Shown in pieces: positions 12,389-26,312 of a stretch of 64,000 nt of DNA. The stretch comes from Nyssa sinensis (taxonomy: Eukaryota > Streptophyta > Magnoliopsida > Cornales > Nyssaceae). How positions within the stretch are numbered: the first letter of the stretch is position 1; every line of letters starts with the position of its first letter. The DNA lies in the NCBI GenBank assembly GCA_008638375.1, contig CM018035.1, forward strand, positions 36,636,824 through 36,700,823, given 5' to 3'. The position numbers and the translations under genes are program-made. The notes below the pieces were generated by a model. The model had not been told where the DNA came from, did not search any database, and saw nothing but the letters and a program-made list of their open reading frames with translations.

Positions 12389-15300
12389 TGTCACGACCCG
12401 AAACCCACCCTACGCGGATTACCGGATCGCGACCGCCGCCCCGAGACCCGAAGGCCTCGAGACAAGGCTCGCATCTGCAGCGGTATCGAATAGATGTGCT
12501 TCATGTGGTTGCGGAAGCGTGAAAATCTTTTTCTTTTCTTTTCTTATTTTAAAATTTTGCACATCCGTCCAATACTGCCGCTCTTCACATTTCGGTATAC
12601 ATGTATTATAATCATACATTCAGAGCATAACTAAAAACTTAAAAGACTTCATAATTAAAATCTTAATTCAACTGCCCCGTGGGGCTTAATACACATCCTT
12701 AAAATGTCAGCTAATACAAAACATATTAATCAGAGTTCATGTGATTTTTCCCCATAAGAACTCCTCAAGCAAATCTTCCCAAAAGCTAGGTTCATCCTTA
12801 TAGTCTTCAAAAATCGATCTGCCCTTAGTCACCTGAAAGGGGGGCGGATAAAATCCGGGTAAGCTAATCAAAGCTTGTGAGTAATTCCTGCATTCGTCAT
12901 GGGGTTTTCAACTGGTAGTGGTTTTAGCACATGAGGGTTTTTGAAATACTCACTACCAATTGCTCGTACATTTTAGAACACAGAATATATGCATTCTTAA
13001 AACAATAGCTTTGAACAATTTAAGTATTCAAGCTAAATACACATTTTCTTCAAATAGAGTATATGCAATTTAAAAGCATATAAACACGTGAAATAGAATA
13101 GGGATAATACCTACTTCTATTTTCAAAATCACTTGTTATCTTTTCTCTTTTATTAGGCGGAATCTGTTTCGAACCAGACTCCCATTTTACTGCCAATACT
13201 GTCGATGGAGATATCTCATTTGCCTGGGGGATTAGATCCTTCTACCGGGCATGTACTGTTGAATCCCGAAGGATTTCAACCATCATATAGGGTGGTACTT
13301 AGTACCGTTTATCTTATAAAACATTTGTCACATGACTTCTTCAATAGATATTTTTCATGAACATTTAAAGCATGAAATGTATAAATTCTACAATAAAGCT
13401 TCGAATACACGTGATAATCAAATTCAGAATATTAAAGAGGTTTGCAATTGATTTAGACATGCTGATGTATTTTCAAGAAAAGAGCTGAATTTAAAACATT
13501 TAATAAGCATGCCGCAACAGAATATTTTAAAAGAACGGAATCATATATAGACTGAATTTGATATTCAAAGGCTGCAATGACTTGTGCTTAAAACTTCTTC
13601 AAATATATGGAGTTAAATCTCCAGTTCAAATACAGGGTTACTCACCTCGGTCCTTTAGGGTTAGTGCTACAAATGCGCTTTCCCACTTCCTCCGTAGTTC
13701 CTAATAACAATTCATAACAATTTCATCAACTTCACATTTACTACAATATCACCTATCGATGCTTCTTAACTTATGCTTAGTTCGTATTTTATCCTAGTCG
13801 ATTTACTAACATCCTCTAACTTCGCACGTACTTAATTAAACTCGTACTTTAACCTAAGACACAATTTAATGTGTTAGAAACTTAATTTATTTCAACTTAT
13901 ACTCTTCTGGTAGCTCCATTAACTTCAATTTAAAGTTATTTGCTTCACATGTTAACGCGTCGCGTCTTCTCGTACTTTATATTTTTCGTATTTGCCTCAG
14001 TTTAATACTTCGGCAATGTTTTAATTATAGTCCTCTGACTGATGCTATTCATCAAATTTTATGTCTTTTTATCTTAGACACTTCTTTTGATCGAATGGAC
14101 TTTACCATTGGGTCCAGAGCGTCGAAGAAAGTCAGTTTAGGCTTTCTTAGAATTTAATTCGGACTTTTATATGTAAAAGGGCAGAATGGTCATTTATCGT
14201 TTTGCGTGTCACATTTTTCGTACTTCGTTTCGTAATTTGGACTCCATTATTGAGTCCGGGATGTCAAAGAAAGTCAATTTAGGCCTTCTCCGGTTTCATT
14301 TTGGCTTTAAGAGTACCAGGGGTAATTTGGTCATTTTACCCCTTTGTAGGACTCCAATTTTTTTGGAACCTCATCTCATGTCGTGGGCCTCACCATTGGA
14401 CTCAGAGGGTCCGAGATAGTAAAAGTACACTAACAACTTGTTAATTTTGGACAAGGGGTATTTTGGTCATTTACCCCTTCATGCGTCTTCATTTTTCGGG
14501 ACCCAGTCTCGAAAAATGGACCCTACCATCAGTCTTAGAATGTTTGAAATAGTAGAAATTTACTATTTATTTATTAAATTTGGACTTCTTTTGACTTGTT
14601 TAGGGAGAAGGGCATTTCGGTCATTTTTGACATAATTAAGGGTCTCAAATTTTTCGGGACTCCATCTCATGTCGAGGACCTCACCAATGGACTCAGAAGG
14701 TCCGAGATAGTAAGAATATACTAATAACTTGTTGATTTTGGTCAAGGGGTATTTTAGTCATTTACCTCTTTACGTGTCCTTATTTTTCGGGCCCCGTCTC
14801 GTAAAACGGACCCTACCATTAGTCTCAGAATATTTGAAATAGTAAAAATTCACTATTCATACGTCTGATTTGGACTTTATTTGCCCTATTAATGACCCAA
14901 GGGCATAATAGAAATTTTCTTTTATTTATTAAATAATTAAATTAATTATTTAATTATTTAATTATTTTTCCAGGGGCTTAATTGCATAATTTTTCTAAAA
15001 ATTGGGCCATAATGTAAATTCGGAGAATTTCTGGGGTCAAACCGTAATTAAGGAAAGGTTTGGTTTATTTAATTTTAATTAATTTAGAAAACCAATAGGT
15101 TCGGTCCATTTCCAACTGAACCGGTCCGGTTCACTCACAAACCAACCGGTTTAACCAGTTTGCCACGTAATGCTGACGTCAGGATGACGTCAGCCCTAAT
15201 GGTTAAAATTTAAAATTCTTAACCCTCTAAACGTCACCGTTTAAATAAACCCATAACCGGATTTGACCCGAACCCGTAACCGACCCGTAGACCGACCCGA

Positions 15301-16272
15301 CCCGAACAGTGTCGTCTTCCCCATCGAAGCCGACACTGTTCATACGAAACCCTAATTTTTCTAGGTTTCTTTTTCTTTAATTTCGTGGGTTCTGGTTCAT
15401 CAAATCCCTACTGTTTTTATCTTAAAATGTTCCTAAACCATAAACGATCATTTTGGCACCCTTTTTAGGCATCAAACTGGTCCAACGAGCTCGGTTCAAG
15501 CTTTGATAATCCGACCTGAAAGTCGGTTGTATACGCTCATTTCTGAGCCAAATTCGATGAGACTTGTCCTGTTGTGGTCCCCTCTTCATGGGGCTTCACT
15601 TTCCATTCATCAAAGTGGATTTAATCTCATATTTTTGAACTTTGTTTCTGGAACCCGAACCTATAATTCGATATTTGGGCTTCGATCCTTTTGAGTTTTG
15701 GTCGCGGTCATAGGTCTTTGGCATGTTTGTGGAGTCTAGTTGAGGTCTTGATGACCAAAACATTATTTGGTTGCCATTGGTTCAGACCTGCTTGGGCAAG
15801 GTCCTCCAATGGCTGCTTTACGTGGGTTTCTATTTTCCTGGGGTTTTTGAGGTCTAATTTCATGCTTGGTTAAGTCTAGACACATCTTAAACATCATATA
15901 TACATAAATCATGGCTTAAGCAGTTTATAAATATGTAAAACTCTAGAGAGAGAAAATATTAAGATTTTGTGGTTTTTACCTTTCTAAGTTGATTCCTTCT
16001 CCCTTCACCACTGGTTTCCTTCCTTCTTCTTCTTCTCAGACTTCCCTTTTTCTCTCTTTCTTTGCTTGGACGAATGGTGTGTGTGTGATGTATGAAATGT
16101 GCATATGTGTATATGTATATTTCTCTCACTAGCCCCACTTTCTCTCTCTCTCTCTACCTTTTCTCCACTGTTGGTCTGCCTTATACACTTACACACTCAT
16201 ATTTTCTGACCTTGCCCATACTTCTTTCCCTTTCACCATGCTTCCCCTCACCTAATGTTTTATAAAGTATTC

Positions 16273-16303
<31 letters not shown>

Positions 16304-16416
16304 ACACAACACACACACATGCACGTGACACACACACACACACACATGCACGTAACACACACACACATGCACTGTTCATCCATATATATATATATATATT
16401 CATTTATCATTTAATC

Positions 16417-16448
<32 letters not shown>

Positions 16449-16673
16449 GCATATTTGGTCACACATACACATACACATCTTTCCTCTTCTTTGTTTTTTT
16501 TTTGTCATTATTATTATTATTATATTTTATAATTATCCTCATAATTTACATTACATATAACTAATATTCAATTTAATAAATTAATTATGTTAAATTAATT
16601 TATTTTACACTCATTTTCCATAGCCTCGTAGAACGTGCTTTATTACCCGGCATTCCCGGGTCGGGGTATTACA
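12389..16673 (-). mobile_element. LTR D2 (middle)
   Basis: 4,285 bp. It serves as 5' LTR of the left unit and 3' LTR of the right unit. It is nearly identical to D1 and D3. Private differences seen by eye are C at 13816 (D1 and D3 have A) and A at 15363 (D1 and D3 have G). Microsatellite lengths also differ. A middle LTR with private alleles implies mutation after the recombination that made the array. Confidence 0.92.
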
Positions 16674-17159
16674 TTCTTCCCTCCTTAAAAGAGTTTTGTC
16701 CTCAAAACTCGAATATTCTTTATTTCGAGAGTTCCAGTCTCCTTATGTCATATCTATCATTTTCGTATATCGTAATACATAAGATTATCTTCATTTACTT
16801 AATGATTCAGGAGATGAACTTTGATTCATCACTTTCAGGTATAATATATGTTGACTCGTATCACTACTTGCTTCTAATTTACTAGCGTACAATTTCTAAT
16901 TCTTCATGTCATCTATTAGATTCATGTCTTCCAATGGTTTAAGGATTTCTTCGATCAGGTTGGATAAACTGACACTGTGTGTTTTTCAGCTACCTTAGTT
17001 ACATGATAAGGCGGCCGTTCCTTACCGGTAACAGAGGTCCTGACAGCACACCAGTGACTATCAATATCCTCCCTTTCTCTTTCATCCTTTTCTAATTATT
17101 GTTATTCACCTTCTTAGTTCATGTTTTACTTCTATTCTTCAGACTCTATTTTTCTACTT

Positions 17160-17802
17160 TACTGCGGGTCCCATACCCCGCCTTCCTATCGTATCACGTA
17201 TTTCAGAACACTTACTTCATGTTACTACGGGTCCCATACCCCGCCTTTACATTACGTACTTCGCACACCTATTTCACACACTGCGAGTCCTATACCTCGT
17301 CTTCATATCGTGTCACGTACTTCACATATCTACTTCATTCATATACTGCGAGTCCCATACCTCGCCTTCATGTCATGTCACGTACTTCACATATCTACTT
17401 CATATACTGCGAGTCCCATACCTCGCCTTCATATCATATCACGTACTTCACATATCTACTTCATATACTGCGAGTCCCATACCTCGCCTTCGTACTTCAC
17501 ATATCTATTTCATGTACTACGGGTCCCATACCCCGCCTTCCTATCACGTTGCTTCAGAACACTAACTTCATGTACTGCGAGTCCCATACCCTGCCTTCAT
17601 ACTACGTATTCCTCATATCTACTTCCCACAACGCGAGTCCCATACCTCGCCTTCATATCATATCACGTACTTTACATATCTACTTCATATACTGCGAGTC
17701 CCATACCTCGCCTTCATATCATGTTGCTTCAGAATACCTACTTCACATTACTGCGGGTCCCATACCCCGCCTTTATATCACATCACGTATTTCACATATC
17801 TT
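17160..17802 (+). repeat. About 60-bp minisatellite, 11 units, in D internal region 2
   Basis: Second copy of the 11651-12293 array, with the same unit number and order. Identical copy number in a tandem repeat indicates the two interiors separated very recently. Confidence 0.9.
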
Positions 17803-17882
17803 AGGTAGTATAAAACCCTACCCAACCTATAGTTCTATTCTAACTCATCTAATGTCACTAGGGTTGTTCTAGTAAACCTAGT

Positions 17883-17894
17883 GCTCTGATACCA
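17883..17894 (-). promoter_or_regulatory. Primer-binding site (initiator Met-tRNA) of D, copy 2
   Basis: TGGTATCAGAGC on the minus strand, three bases from the end of LTR D3, as in copy 1. Confidence 0.93.
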
Positions 17895-17897
17895 CTC

Positions 17898-20800
17898 TGT
17901 CACGACCCGAAACCCACCCTACGCGGATTACCGGATCGCGACCGCCGCCCCGAGACCCGAAGGCCTCGAGACAAGGCTCGCATCTGCAGCGGTATCGAAT
18001 AGATGTGCTTCATGTGGTTGCGGAAGCGTGAAAATCTTTTTCTTTTCTTTTCTTATTTTAAAATTTTGCACATCCGTCCAATACTGCCGCTCTTCACATT
18101 TCGGTATACATGTATTATAATCATACATTCAGAGCATAACTAAAAACTTAAAAGACTTCATAATTAAAATCTTAATTCAACTGCCCCGTGGGGCTTAATA
18201 CACATCCTTAAAATGTCAGCTAATACAAAACATATTAATCAGAGTTCATGTGATTTTTCCCCATAAGAACTCCTCAAGCAAATCTTCCCAAAAGCTAGGT
18301 TCATCCTTATAGTCTTCAAAAATCGATCTGCCTTTAGTCACCTGAAAGGGGGGGCGGATAAAATCCGGGTAAGCTAATCAAAGCTTGTGAGTAATTCCTG
18401 CATTCGTCATGGGGTTTTCAACTGGTAGTGGTTTTAGCACATGAGGGTTTTTGAAATACTCACTACCAATTGCTCGTACATTTTAGAACACAGAATATAT
18501 GCATTCTTAAAACAATAGCTTTGAACAATTTAAGTATTCAAGCTAAATACACATTTTCTTCAAATAGAGTATATGCAATTTAAAAGCATATAAACACGTG
18601 AAATAGAATAGGGATAATACCTACTTCTATTTTCAAAATCACTTGTTATCTTTTCTCTTTTATTAGGCGGAATCTGTTTCGAACCAGACTCCCATTTTAC
18701 TGCCAATACTGTCGATGGAGATATCTCATTTGCCTGGGGGATTAGATCCTTCTACCGGGCATGTACTGTTGAATCCCGAAGGATTTCAACCATCATATAG
18801 GGTGGTACTTAGTACCGTTTATCTTATAAAACATTTGTCACATGACTTCTTCAATAGATATTTTTCATGAACATTTAAAGCATGAAATGTATAAATTCTA
18901 CAATAAAGCTTCGAATACACGTGATAATCAAATTCAGAATATTAAAGAGGTTTGCAATTGATTTAGACATGCTGATGTATTTTCAAGAAAAGAGCTGAAT
19001 TTAAAACATTTAATAAGCATGCCGCAACAGAATATTTTAAAAGAACGGAATCATATATAGACTGAATTTGATATTCAAAGGCTGCAATGACTTGTGCTTA
19101 AAACTTCTTCAAATATATGGAGTTAAATCTCCAGTTCAAATACAGGGTTACTCACCTCGGTCCTTTAGGGTTAGTGCTACAAATGCGCTTTCCCACTTCC
19201 TCCGTAGTTCCTAATAACAATTCATAACAATTTCATCAACTTCACATTTACTACAATATCACCTATCGATGCTTCTTAACTTATGCTTAGTTCGTATTTT
19301 ATCCTAGTCGATTTACTAACATCCTATAACTTCGCACGTACTTAATTAAACTCGTACTTTAACCTAAGACACAATTTAATGTGTTAGAAACTTAATTTAT
19401 TTCAACTTATACTCTTCTGGTAGCTCCATTAACTTCAATTTAAAGTTATTTGCTTCACATGTTAACGCGTCGCGTCTTCTCGTACTTTATATTTTTCGTA
19501 TTTGCCTCAGTTTAATACTTCGGCAATGTTTTAATTATAGTCCTCTGACTGATGCTATTCATCAAATTTTATGTCTTTTTATCTTAGACACTTCTTTTGA
19601 TCGAATGGACTTTACCATTGGGTCCAGAGCGTCGAAGAAAGTCAGTTTAGGCTTTCTTAGAATTTAATTCGGACTTTTATATGTAAAAGGGCAGAATGGT
19701 CATTTATCGTTTTGCGTGTCACATTTTTCGTACTTCGTTTCGTAATTTGGACTCCATTATTGAGTCCGGGATGTCAAAGAAAGTCAATTTAGGCCTTCTC
19801 CGGTTTCATTTTGGCTTTAAGAGTACCAGGGGTAATTTGGTCATTTTACCCCTTTGTAGGACTCCAATTTTTTTGGAACCTCATCTCATGTCGTGGGCCT
19901 CACCATTGGACTCAGAGGGTCCGAGATAGTAAAAGTACACTAACAACTTGTTAATTTTGGACAAGGGGTATTTTGGTCATTTACCCCTTCATGCGTCTTC
20001 ATTTTTCGGGACCCAGTCTCGAAAAATGGACCCTACCATCAGTCTTAGAATGTTTGAAATAGTAGAAATTTACTATTTATTTATTAAATTTGGACTTCTT
20101 TTGACTTGTTTAGGGAGAAGGGCATTTCGGTCATTTTTGACATAATTAAGGGTCTCAAATTTTTCGGGACTCCATCTCATGTCGAGGACCTCACCAATGG
20201 ACTCAGAAGGTCCGAGATAGTAAGAATATACTAATAACTTGTTGATTTTGGTCAAGGGGTATTTTAGTCATTTACCTCTTTACGTGTCCTTATTTTTCGG
20301 GCCCCGTCTCGTAAAACGGACCCTACCATTAGTCTCAGAATATTTGAAATAGTAAAAATTCACTATTCATACGTCTGATTTGGACTTTATTTGCCCTATT
20401 AATGACCCAAGGGCATAATAGAAATTTTCTTTTATTTATTAAATAATTAAATTAATTATTTAATTATTTAATTATTTTTCCAGGGGCTTAATTGCATAAT
20501 TTTTCTAAAAATTGGGCCATAATGTAAATTCGGAGAATTTCTGGGGTCAAACCGTAATTAAGGAAAGGTTTGGTTTATTTAATTTTAATTAATTTAGAAA
20601 ACCAATAGGTTCGGTCCATTTCCAACTGAACCGGTCCGGTTCACTCACAAACCAACCGGTTTAACCAGTTTGCCACGTAATGCTGACGTCAGGATGACGT
20701 CAGCCCTAATGGTTAAAATTTAAAATTCTTAACCCTCTAAACGTCACCGTTTAAATAAACCCATAACCGGATTTGACCCGAACCCGTAACCGACCCGTAG

Positions 20801-21782
20801 ACCGACCCGACCCGAACAGTGTCGTCTTCCCCATCGAAGCCGACACTGTTCATACGAAACCCTAATTTTTCTGGGTTTCTTTTTCTTTAATTTCGTGGGT
20901 TCTGGTTCATCAAATCCCTACTGTTTTTATCTTAAAATGTTCCTAAACCATAAACGATCATTTTGGCACCCTTTTTAGGCATCAAACTGGTCCAACGAGC
21001 TCGGTTCAAGCTTTGATAATCCGACCTGAAAGTCGGTTGTATACGCTCATTTCTGAGCCAAATTCGATGAGACTTGTCCTGTTGTGGTCCCCTCTTCATG
21101 GGGCTTCACTTTCCATTCATCAAAGTGGATTTAATCTCATATTTTTGAACTTTGTTTCTGGAACCCGAACCTATAATTCGATATTTGGGCTTCGATCCTT
21201 TTGAGTTTTGGTCGCGGTCATAGGTCTTTGGCATGTTTGTGGAGTCTAGTTGAGGTCTTGATGACCAAAACATTATTTGGTTGCCATTGGTTCAGACCTG
21301 CTTGGGCAAGGTCCTCCAATGGCTGCTTTACGTGGGTTTCTATTTTCCTGGGGTTTTTGAGGTCTAATTTCATGCTTGGTTAAGTCTAGACACATCTTAA
21401 ACATCATATATACATAAATCATGGCTTAAGCAGTTTATAAATATGTAAAACTCTAGAGAGAGAAAATATTAAGATTTTGTGGTTTTTACCTTTCTAAGTT
21501 GATTCCTTCTCCCTTCACCACTGGTTTCCTTCCTTCTTCTTCTTCTCAGACTTCCCTTTTTCTCTCTTTCTTTGCTTGGACGAATGGTGTGTGTGTGATG
21601 TATGAAATGTGCATATGTGTATATGTATATTTCTCTCACTAGCCCCACTTTCTCTCTCTCTCTCTACCTTTTCTCCACTGTTGGTCTGCCTTATACACTT
21701 ACACACTCATATTTTCTGACCTTGCCCATACTTCTTTCCCTTTCACCATGCTTCCCCTCACCTAATGTTTTATAAAGTATTC

Positions 21783-21818
<36 letters not shown>

Positions 21819-22191
21819 CACAACACACACACATGCACGTGACACACACACACACACACACACACATGCACGTAACACACACACACATGCACTGTTCATC
21901 CATATATATATATATATATTCATTTATCATTTAATCATATATATATATATATATATATACACACATGCATATTTGGTCACACATACACATACACATCTTT
22001 CCTCTTCTTTGTTTTTTTTTTGTCATTATTATTATTATTATATTTTATAATTATCCTCATAATTTACATTACATATAACTAATATTCAATTTAATAAATT
22101 AATTATGTTAAATTAATTTATTTTACACTCATTTTCCATAGCCTCGTAGAACGTGCTTTATTACCCGGCATTCCCGGGTCGGGGTATTACA
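17898..22191 (-). mobile_element. LTR D3 (right; outermost 5' LTR)
   Basis: 4,294 bp, ending ggggtattaca at 22191 and followed by the TSD copy ATATT (22192-22196). Private differences near 18331-18355 (T in 'gcctttagtc' and an extra G in the G run) and longer TA/CA runs separate it from D1 and D2. Confidence 0.92.
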
Positions 22192-22863
22192 ATATTTGTT
22201 TTTCCAGCCACCTTATTTCATGGCATTTCCTCCACTGTTTCGAGCCCAAATCATCCCCATTGGATTTCTGCACCTCAAGGGATTAAATCCCTATAGTTTG
22301 TTTCTAATTTAAAGCATAAAATAATTGAAATCGATTATCTCTAAAAAAATTGTAACTGCCTTTTTTCACTTCATTTCTGAACCAATTCCATCCATTCTTT
22401 TTGCAAATTAACCCTAGTTCTATGCTTATTAAGACCCTATCATAAGATCTAATCTTCATGCTTTGAAACATAAAATACAGAAATCACTTTACTTACCAAC
22501 TTGACGACAGTATCTTCTTTTTCTCTATGCTTCTCCTCATTTGCTTCCCCTCTGAGTTCAATCAACTCTCAGTTTCTATCATTCTTCTTTGTTTTTCCTC
22601 CTAAACATGCAGTACATGGCTTGTATTTATAGAACAATCTCCATCGCCCTTATTATTTCTCTCTCCTCTCTCTATTTCTTGCCACTTTTATTGACTTTCT
22701 TTCTTCTTTTTTTATTCTTTGATTTCGGCTACTACTTTTTTGTTTTCCTTGCATTAATTTCATAAGATATTTATATATATATATATATATAATATACATA
22801 TACACACACTAACACACTTTTCACATATTTTCTGCTGACAGCTTTGTTGTTGTCCTTCCCTTC
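22192..22863 (-). mobile_element. Element C, segment 2
   Basis: Begins with the right TSD copy of D and continues the LTR-like sequence of C up to the CCTTC target of E. It is pyrimidine-rich leader-like sequence with a TA run (22773-22791). No gene is seen. Confidence 0.6.
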
Positions 22864-25800
22864 TGTAATATCCCGACCTGGGATATGACACGTCAATCGA
22901 GGTAGACCCAGTCGAGTAGTGTAATACAAGTTGTAACCCGAGTTGTTAAGGCTCTATATCATGATATTGTATGGACTAAATGATTTTGGAAGGTGAACGA
23001 TTTATTTTGTACAGTCAATGTCGGGCGACACTCGAGCAACCCAAGACTGAGCCTCGTAATAAGTGCACACACATTCCCATGCATGTGTAGGATTTCATAT
23101 ATGTGTAGCCCGTTAAATATAAGAGTATATATATACTTACAGAAATTAGTATATATATATATTGATATATATTGATGTATAAATGAGGTATAAATATACG
23201 TATATATACATATATATATATATATGTATTAAAATGGAAATGAAAGAATAAAAAGGGGACTGCCATGCATGCTGCATGGTAGTGTGCCTGTGTGACTGTG
23301 TGTGTGTGTCAAGTGTGTGTTGTGTGTGAGTTGTGAAGGCAATAAGCTGTCGACTTCAAGGAACCAAGTGGGAGCATTAAAAATACATATATATATATAT
23401 ATATATATATATCAAATATCTTTGAATTGAAATGTGGAGAAAGGAGATGGATGGGGCGATAAAAAGCAGTCAAAAATGACTACAAGAAAGAGAGGATAAG
23501 AGCGAGAGTGTAGGCGCTGCATGTGAGGAATTTTTCCATATATATAGGTGAGATCTGTTGAGAGAAAATTAAAAGGACCAAAGAGAAACCAAAGAAGCTG
23601 AAAGCTTTAGAAGATTCAGAAAACTTAGAAGAGAAAATCAGAAGAAGAAACGGAAGAAGATACAGCGAGTCAGGAACTGAAATTAGGTTGGTAATCTTAC
23701 ACTTTGGTTTTAATTGTACAAGCATAATTGTTTAATTGTAAAAGTAGGGTCTAAATAAGCATGGAAAAAGATTTTGTTTTCAAAAAGAATCAATTTAAAA
23801 GGGTTAGAAACAAGAGAGAAAGAGTCAATTGCAGGTCATAGGGATAATTCGGGTTTTTGAATTTATATGCTTCAAACTTTGTTTTAACTATGAGGAACTG
23901 ATCCTCAATAATGCAAAAAACTATTTGGAATTTACATTTGCTTAAAATAGTAGCATATTTGGTAGGAAATTGCAAGGAACCAGGTCGACGGAGAATCGAT
24001 TTCTCATAGAAAATTTCATATTCAAAAAGCTAGGGTAGTTTAAATCAAAAACTGAGGGAATAAATGAAAACCCATGAAAAAAGGAAGGAAATCTCATTCC
24101 TTTTAGGTTGGAAAATGATCGAAAAATAATGGCCGTCACCGGGGAAGATGACGGAATCTTGATGGAACCCTACCGGAAAAACGTGGGTGATGATGAATAG
24201 TGGTTATTCAAAACGGTATCGTATTGAGACGCAGTGTGTTGATACTACGTCGTTTCGAGGGTGAGGGTGTTTTAAATTTAAAAGCTGAAGTGGACTGTTT
24301 GGTTATGAAGCTTATAAATTAAATCTACTATTCTGATTTAAATAAGGATATCCGATCCTTGGATTGAGAGTTAACCGCCATTTGGCTCAGGAATAATGGG
24401 AAAAAAATACGCAGGGGTTGCTGCCCCGGCGAGTTAAACCCTAGACCTAGGGTGAATGAGGGATCCACAGACCACTGAGCCACGACTCACGTGTGGTCAT
24501 ATGTTCACCGAATATTTATATATATATATATATATATATTATATGAATAACTATTTAAATACATTAATTAATTAAAGAAATCAAATAATTAAATTAAATA
24601 AAGAAAATTGATACGTAGTCCAAATTAAGTAAATGATTAGTGTTTTATTTATGTAACGGATATTCTAAGGCCAATGGAAGGGTCCCGTTTTGCAAGACAG
24701 AACCCCAAAAAATAAAGACCCGTAGAAATGCAAAATGACCATAATGCCCCTAATAGTACCCGAACCCAAATGGAATTCTGTGAAAGCCTAAACCGACTTT
24801 CTTCGACATTCCGGACTCAATGGTAGAGTCTAAATTAGTGATATAGATACTTGTAATAGTAAGGTATAAAATTTGATGAATAGCATTAAAACTGAGATGT
24901 ATTTACTAATGTATAGGGGACTCAAAAGGAAATGGCAAAATCACTGAATACTAATCTAGGAACGCATTTAAAGGTAAGTAAAACCTATTCTTTTCCATGT
25001 GGTATTTCCAAGCCAAAAGTTTATTCCATTACTGCTGAATTTGTACTCTTGAACGTACTAGATATTAATCTTTTCCACAATGTGATATTTTTCTATCTTG
25101 TGGACATTTATTGACTGCTATATCATTGTTATCATGTTATGCTATGCCTTGAAAGGCTTACTGTTATGTCTTTACCAAATATATGATATTCCATTTTTAT
25201 ACTCTTATGGAATCAAGTATGATCATGATATGTTTATGTATACCGAATTTGTGCTCAGTCACAATATTCATCTAATGCTTTCTGATCTACTAGAGACCTA
25301 CGGGTCATGTCCGTGAACGGACATATGGCAATACATTGGAGTTTTGTTTGATTAGAGTTTCCATTGGGGGGTATGTCGGGCTCCAAAAGACCGAAGGCAT
25401 GCCGAACCCTGAAACAGTTTAAATGCATCTCTTACATGATTATGATTGTTGAATAACATTATTCCCTATACATATCTTATACTAAGAGAATATTCCTTAT
25501 TGAATTGATTGTGATCAATTTATTGTGGCAATACATTCATGTTAATACGTTATTATTGAGAGTTCTAAGTTGATGTTATATCCATTACTCCTGATTGTAT
25601 ATTGTGACCCCACTGTCCATTGGCCATTATGGCAACTATTCTTATTGGCTATCATAGCATCGTATTTCTTATGATTGGCTATCATGTTCTTATTCATGGA
25701 TTCATATTTTTTTATGATCACTGATATTTGTGTCGGAGATGGAAATTTACTTGCTGAGCTTTTTTAGCTCATTCCATATTACTTACCATTTTTCAGGTAG

Positions 25801-26123
25801 TGACGCTGGAAGACCCCAGTAGGAGTCTGAGAGCGTAGGAGGACATTTTGAGGAAATGTACCAGTCTATGTTGTAGTTCTCTGATGTATTCACCACCCAC
25901 AGGTGCCGGTTATGTTCAGTTCTTGAATTGCCATTGTAGAACCATATGATATATTATAGATTTCCGCTGATTATTGTACTGATAAGACTTCCGCTGATTA
26001 TCATTTTAAATTTTTAGTATATGGCATATTAGTACTATGATACAGGAATGGAAAAAGTAGGGACGGCCTTAGGGTCCGCCTCGCGACACAAAATCCACAT
26101 AGGGTGGGTTTCGGGTCATGACA
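22864..26123 (+). mobile_element. Element E: solo LTR, B/E family, TSD CCTTC
   Basis: 3,260 bp, starting TGTAATATCCCGACCTGGG and ending GGGTCATGACA. It is flanked by CCTTC at 22859-22863 and 26124-26128. There is no primer site, polypurine tract or coding domain inside, so it is a solo LTR left by LTR-LTR recombination. Its body matches B in reverse. It contains a tRNA-like segment near 24430-24482 and several (TA)n runs. Confidence 0.93.
24430..24482 (-). other. tRNA-like segment with Pol III A and B box motifs, in LTR E
   Basis: The minus strand reads TGGCTCAGTGGT at 24482-24471, a full match to the A-box consensus TRGCNNAGYNGG. After about 30 bases it reads GGTTTAACTCG at 24440-24430, close to the B-box GGTTCRANYCC with two or more mismatches. 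Spacing is tRNA-like, but I could not fold an acceptor stem. It may be a SINE head or tRNA relic carried by this LTR; I saw no equivalent in B. Confidence 0.45.
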
Positions 26124-26260
26124 CCTTCCACATATGTATACCTATATCAACTATACATGTATTTTGTATCAAATGTGCATATGTATTTATCATATGTATA
26201 GTATATGTATACATATACCAATACATATATTATTTCACACATATATCTATATATGTTGTG

Positions 26261-26312
<52 letters not shown>

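Larger units (their letters stand above)
16674..17897 (-). mobile_element. Internal region 2 of array D (non-coding)
   Basis: 1,224 bp, apparently identical to internal region 1. It has a polypurine tract at 16674-16687, the 11-unit minisatellite at 17160-17802 and a primer-binding site at 17883-17894. Confidence 0.9.
6891..22191 (-). mobile_element. Composite array D: LTR-internal-LTR-internal-LTR, LARD-like
   Basis: This is a 15,301-bp block of three LTRs (6891-11164, 12389-16673, 17898-22191) alternating with two 1,224-bp internal regions. The orientation is minus: primer-binding sites lie at the right side of each internal region and polypurine tracts at the left. The LTRs begin TGTAATACCCCGACCCGGG and end GGGTCGTGACA (minus strand). 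No gag or pol remains in either interior. The LTRs differ by only a few substitutions plus microsatellite length. A single ATATT duplication flanks the entire block, so it entered as one insertion and was expanded in place, most simply by unequal homologous recombination between LTRs. A collapsed or expanded assembly is the main alternative. Confidence 0.9.

Noticed and set aside
22993..23266. Small frames near the start of LTR E
   Set aside because: Mostly TA-repeat translations of the Tyr-Ile type.
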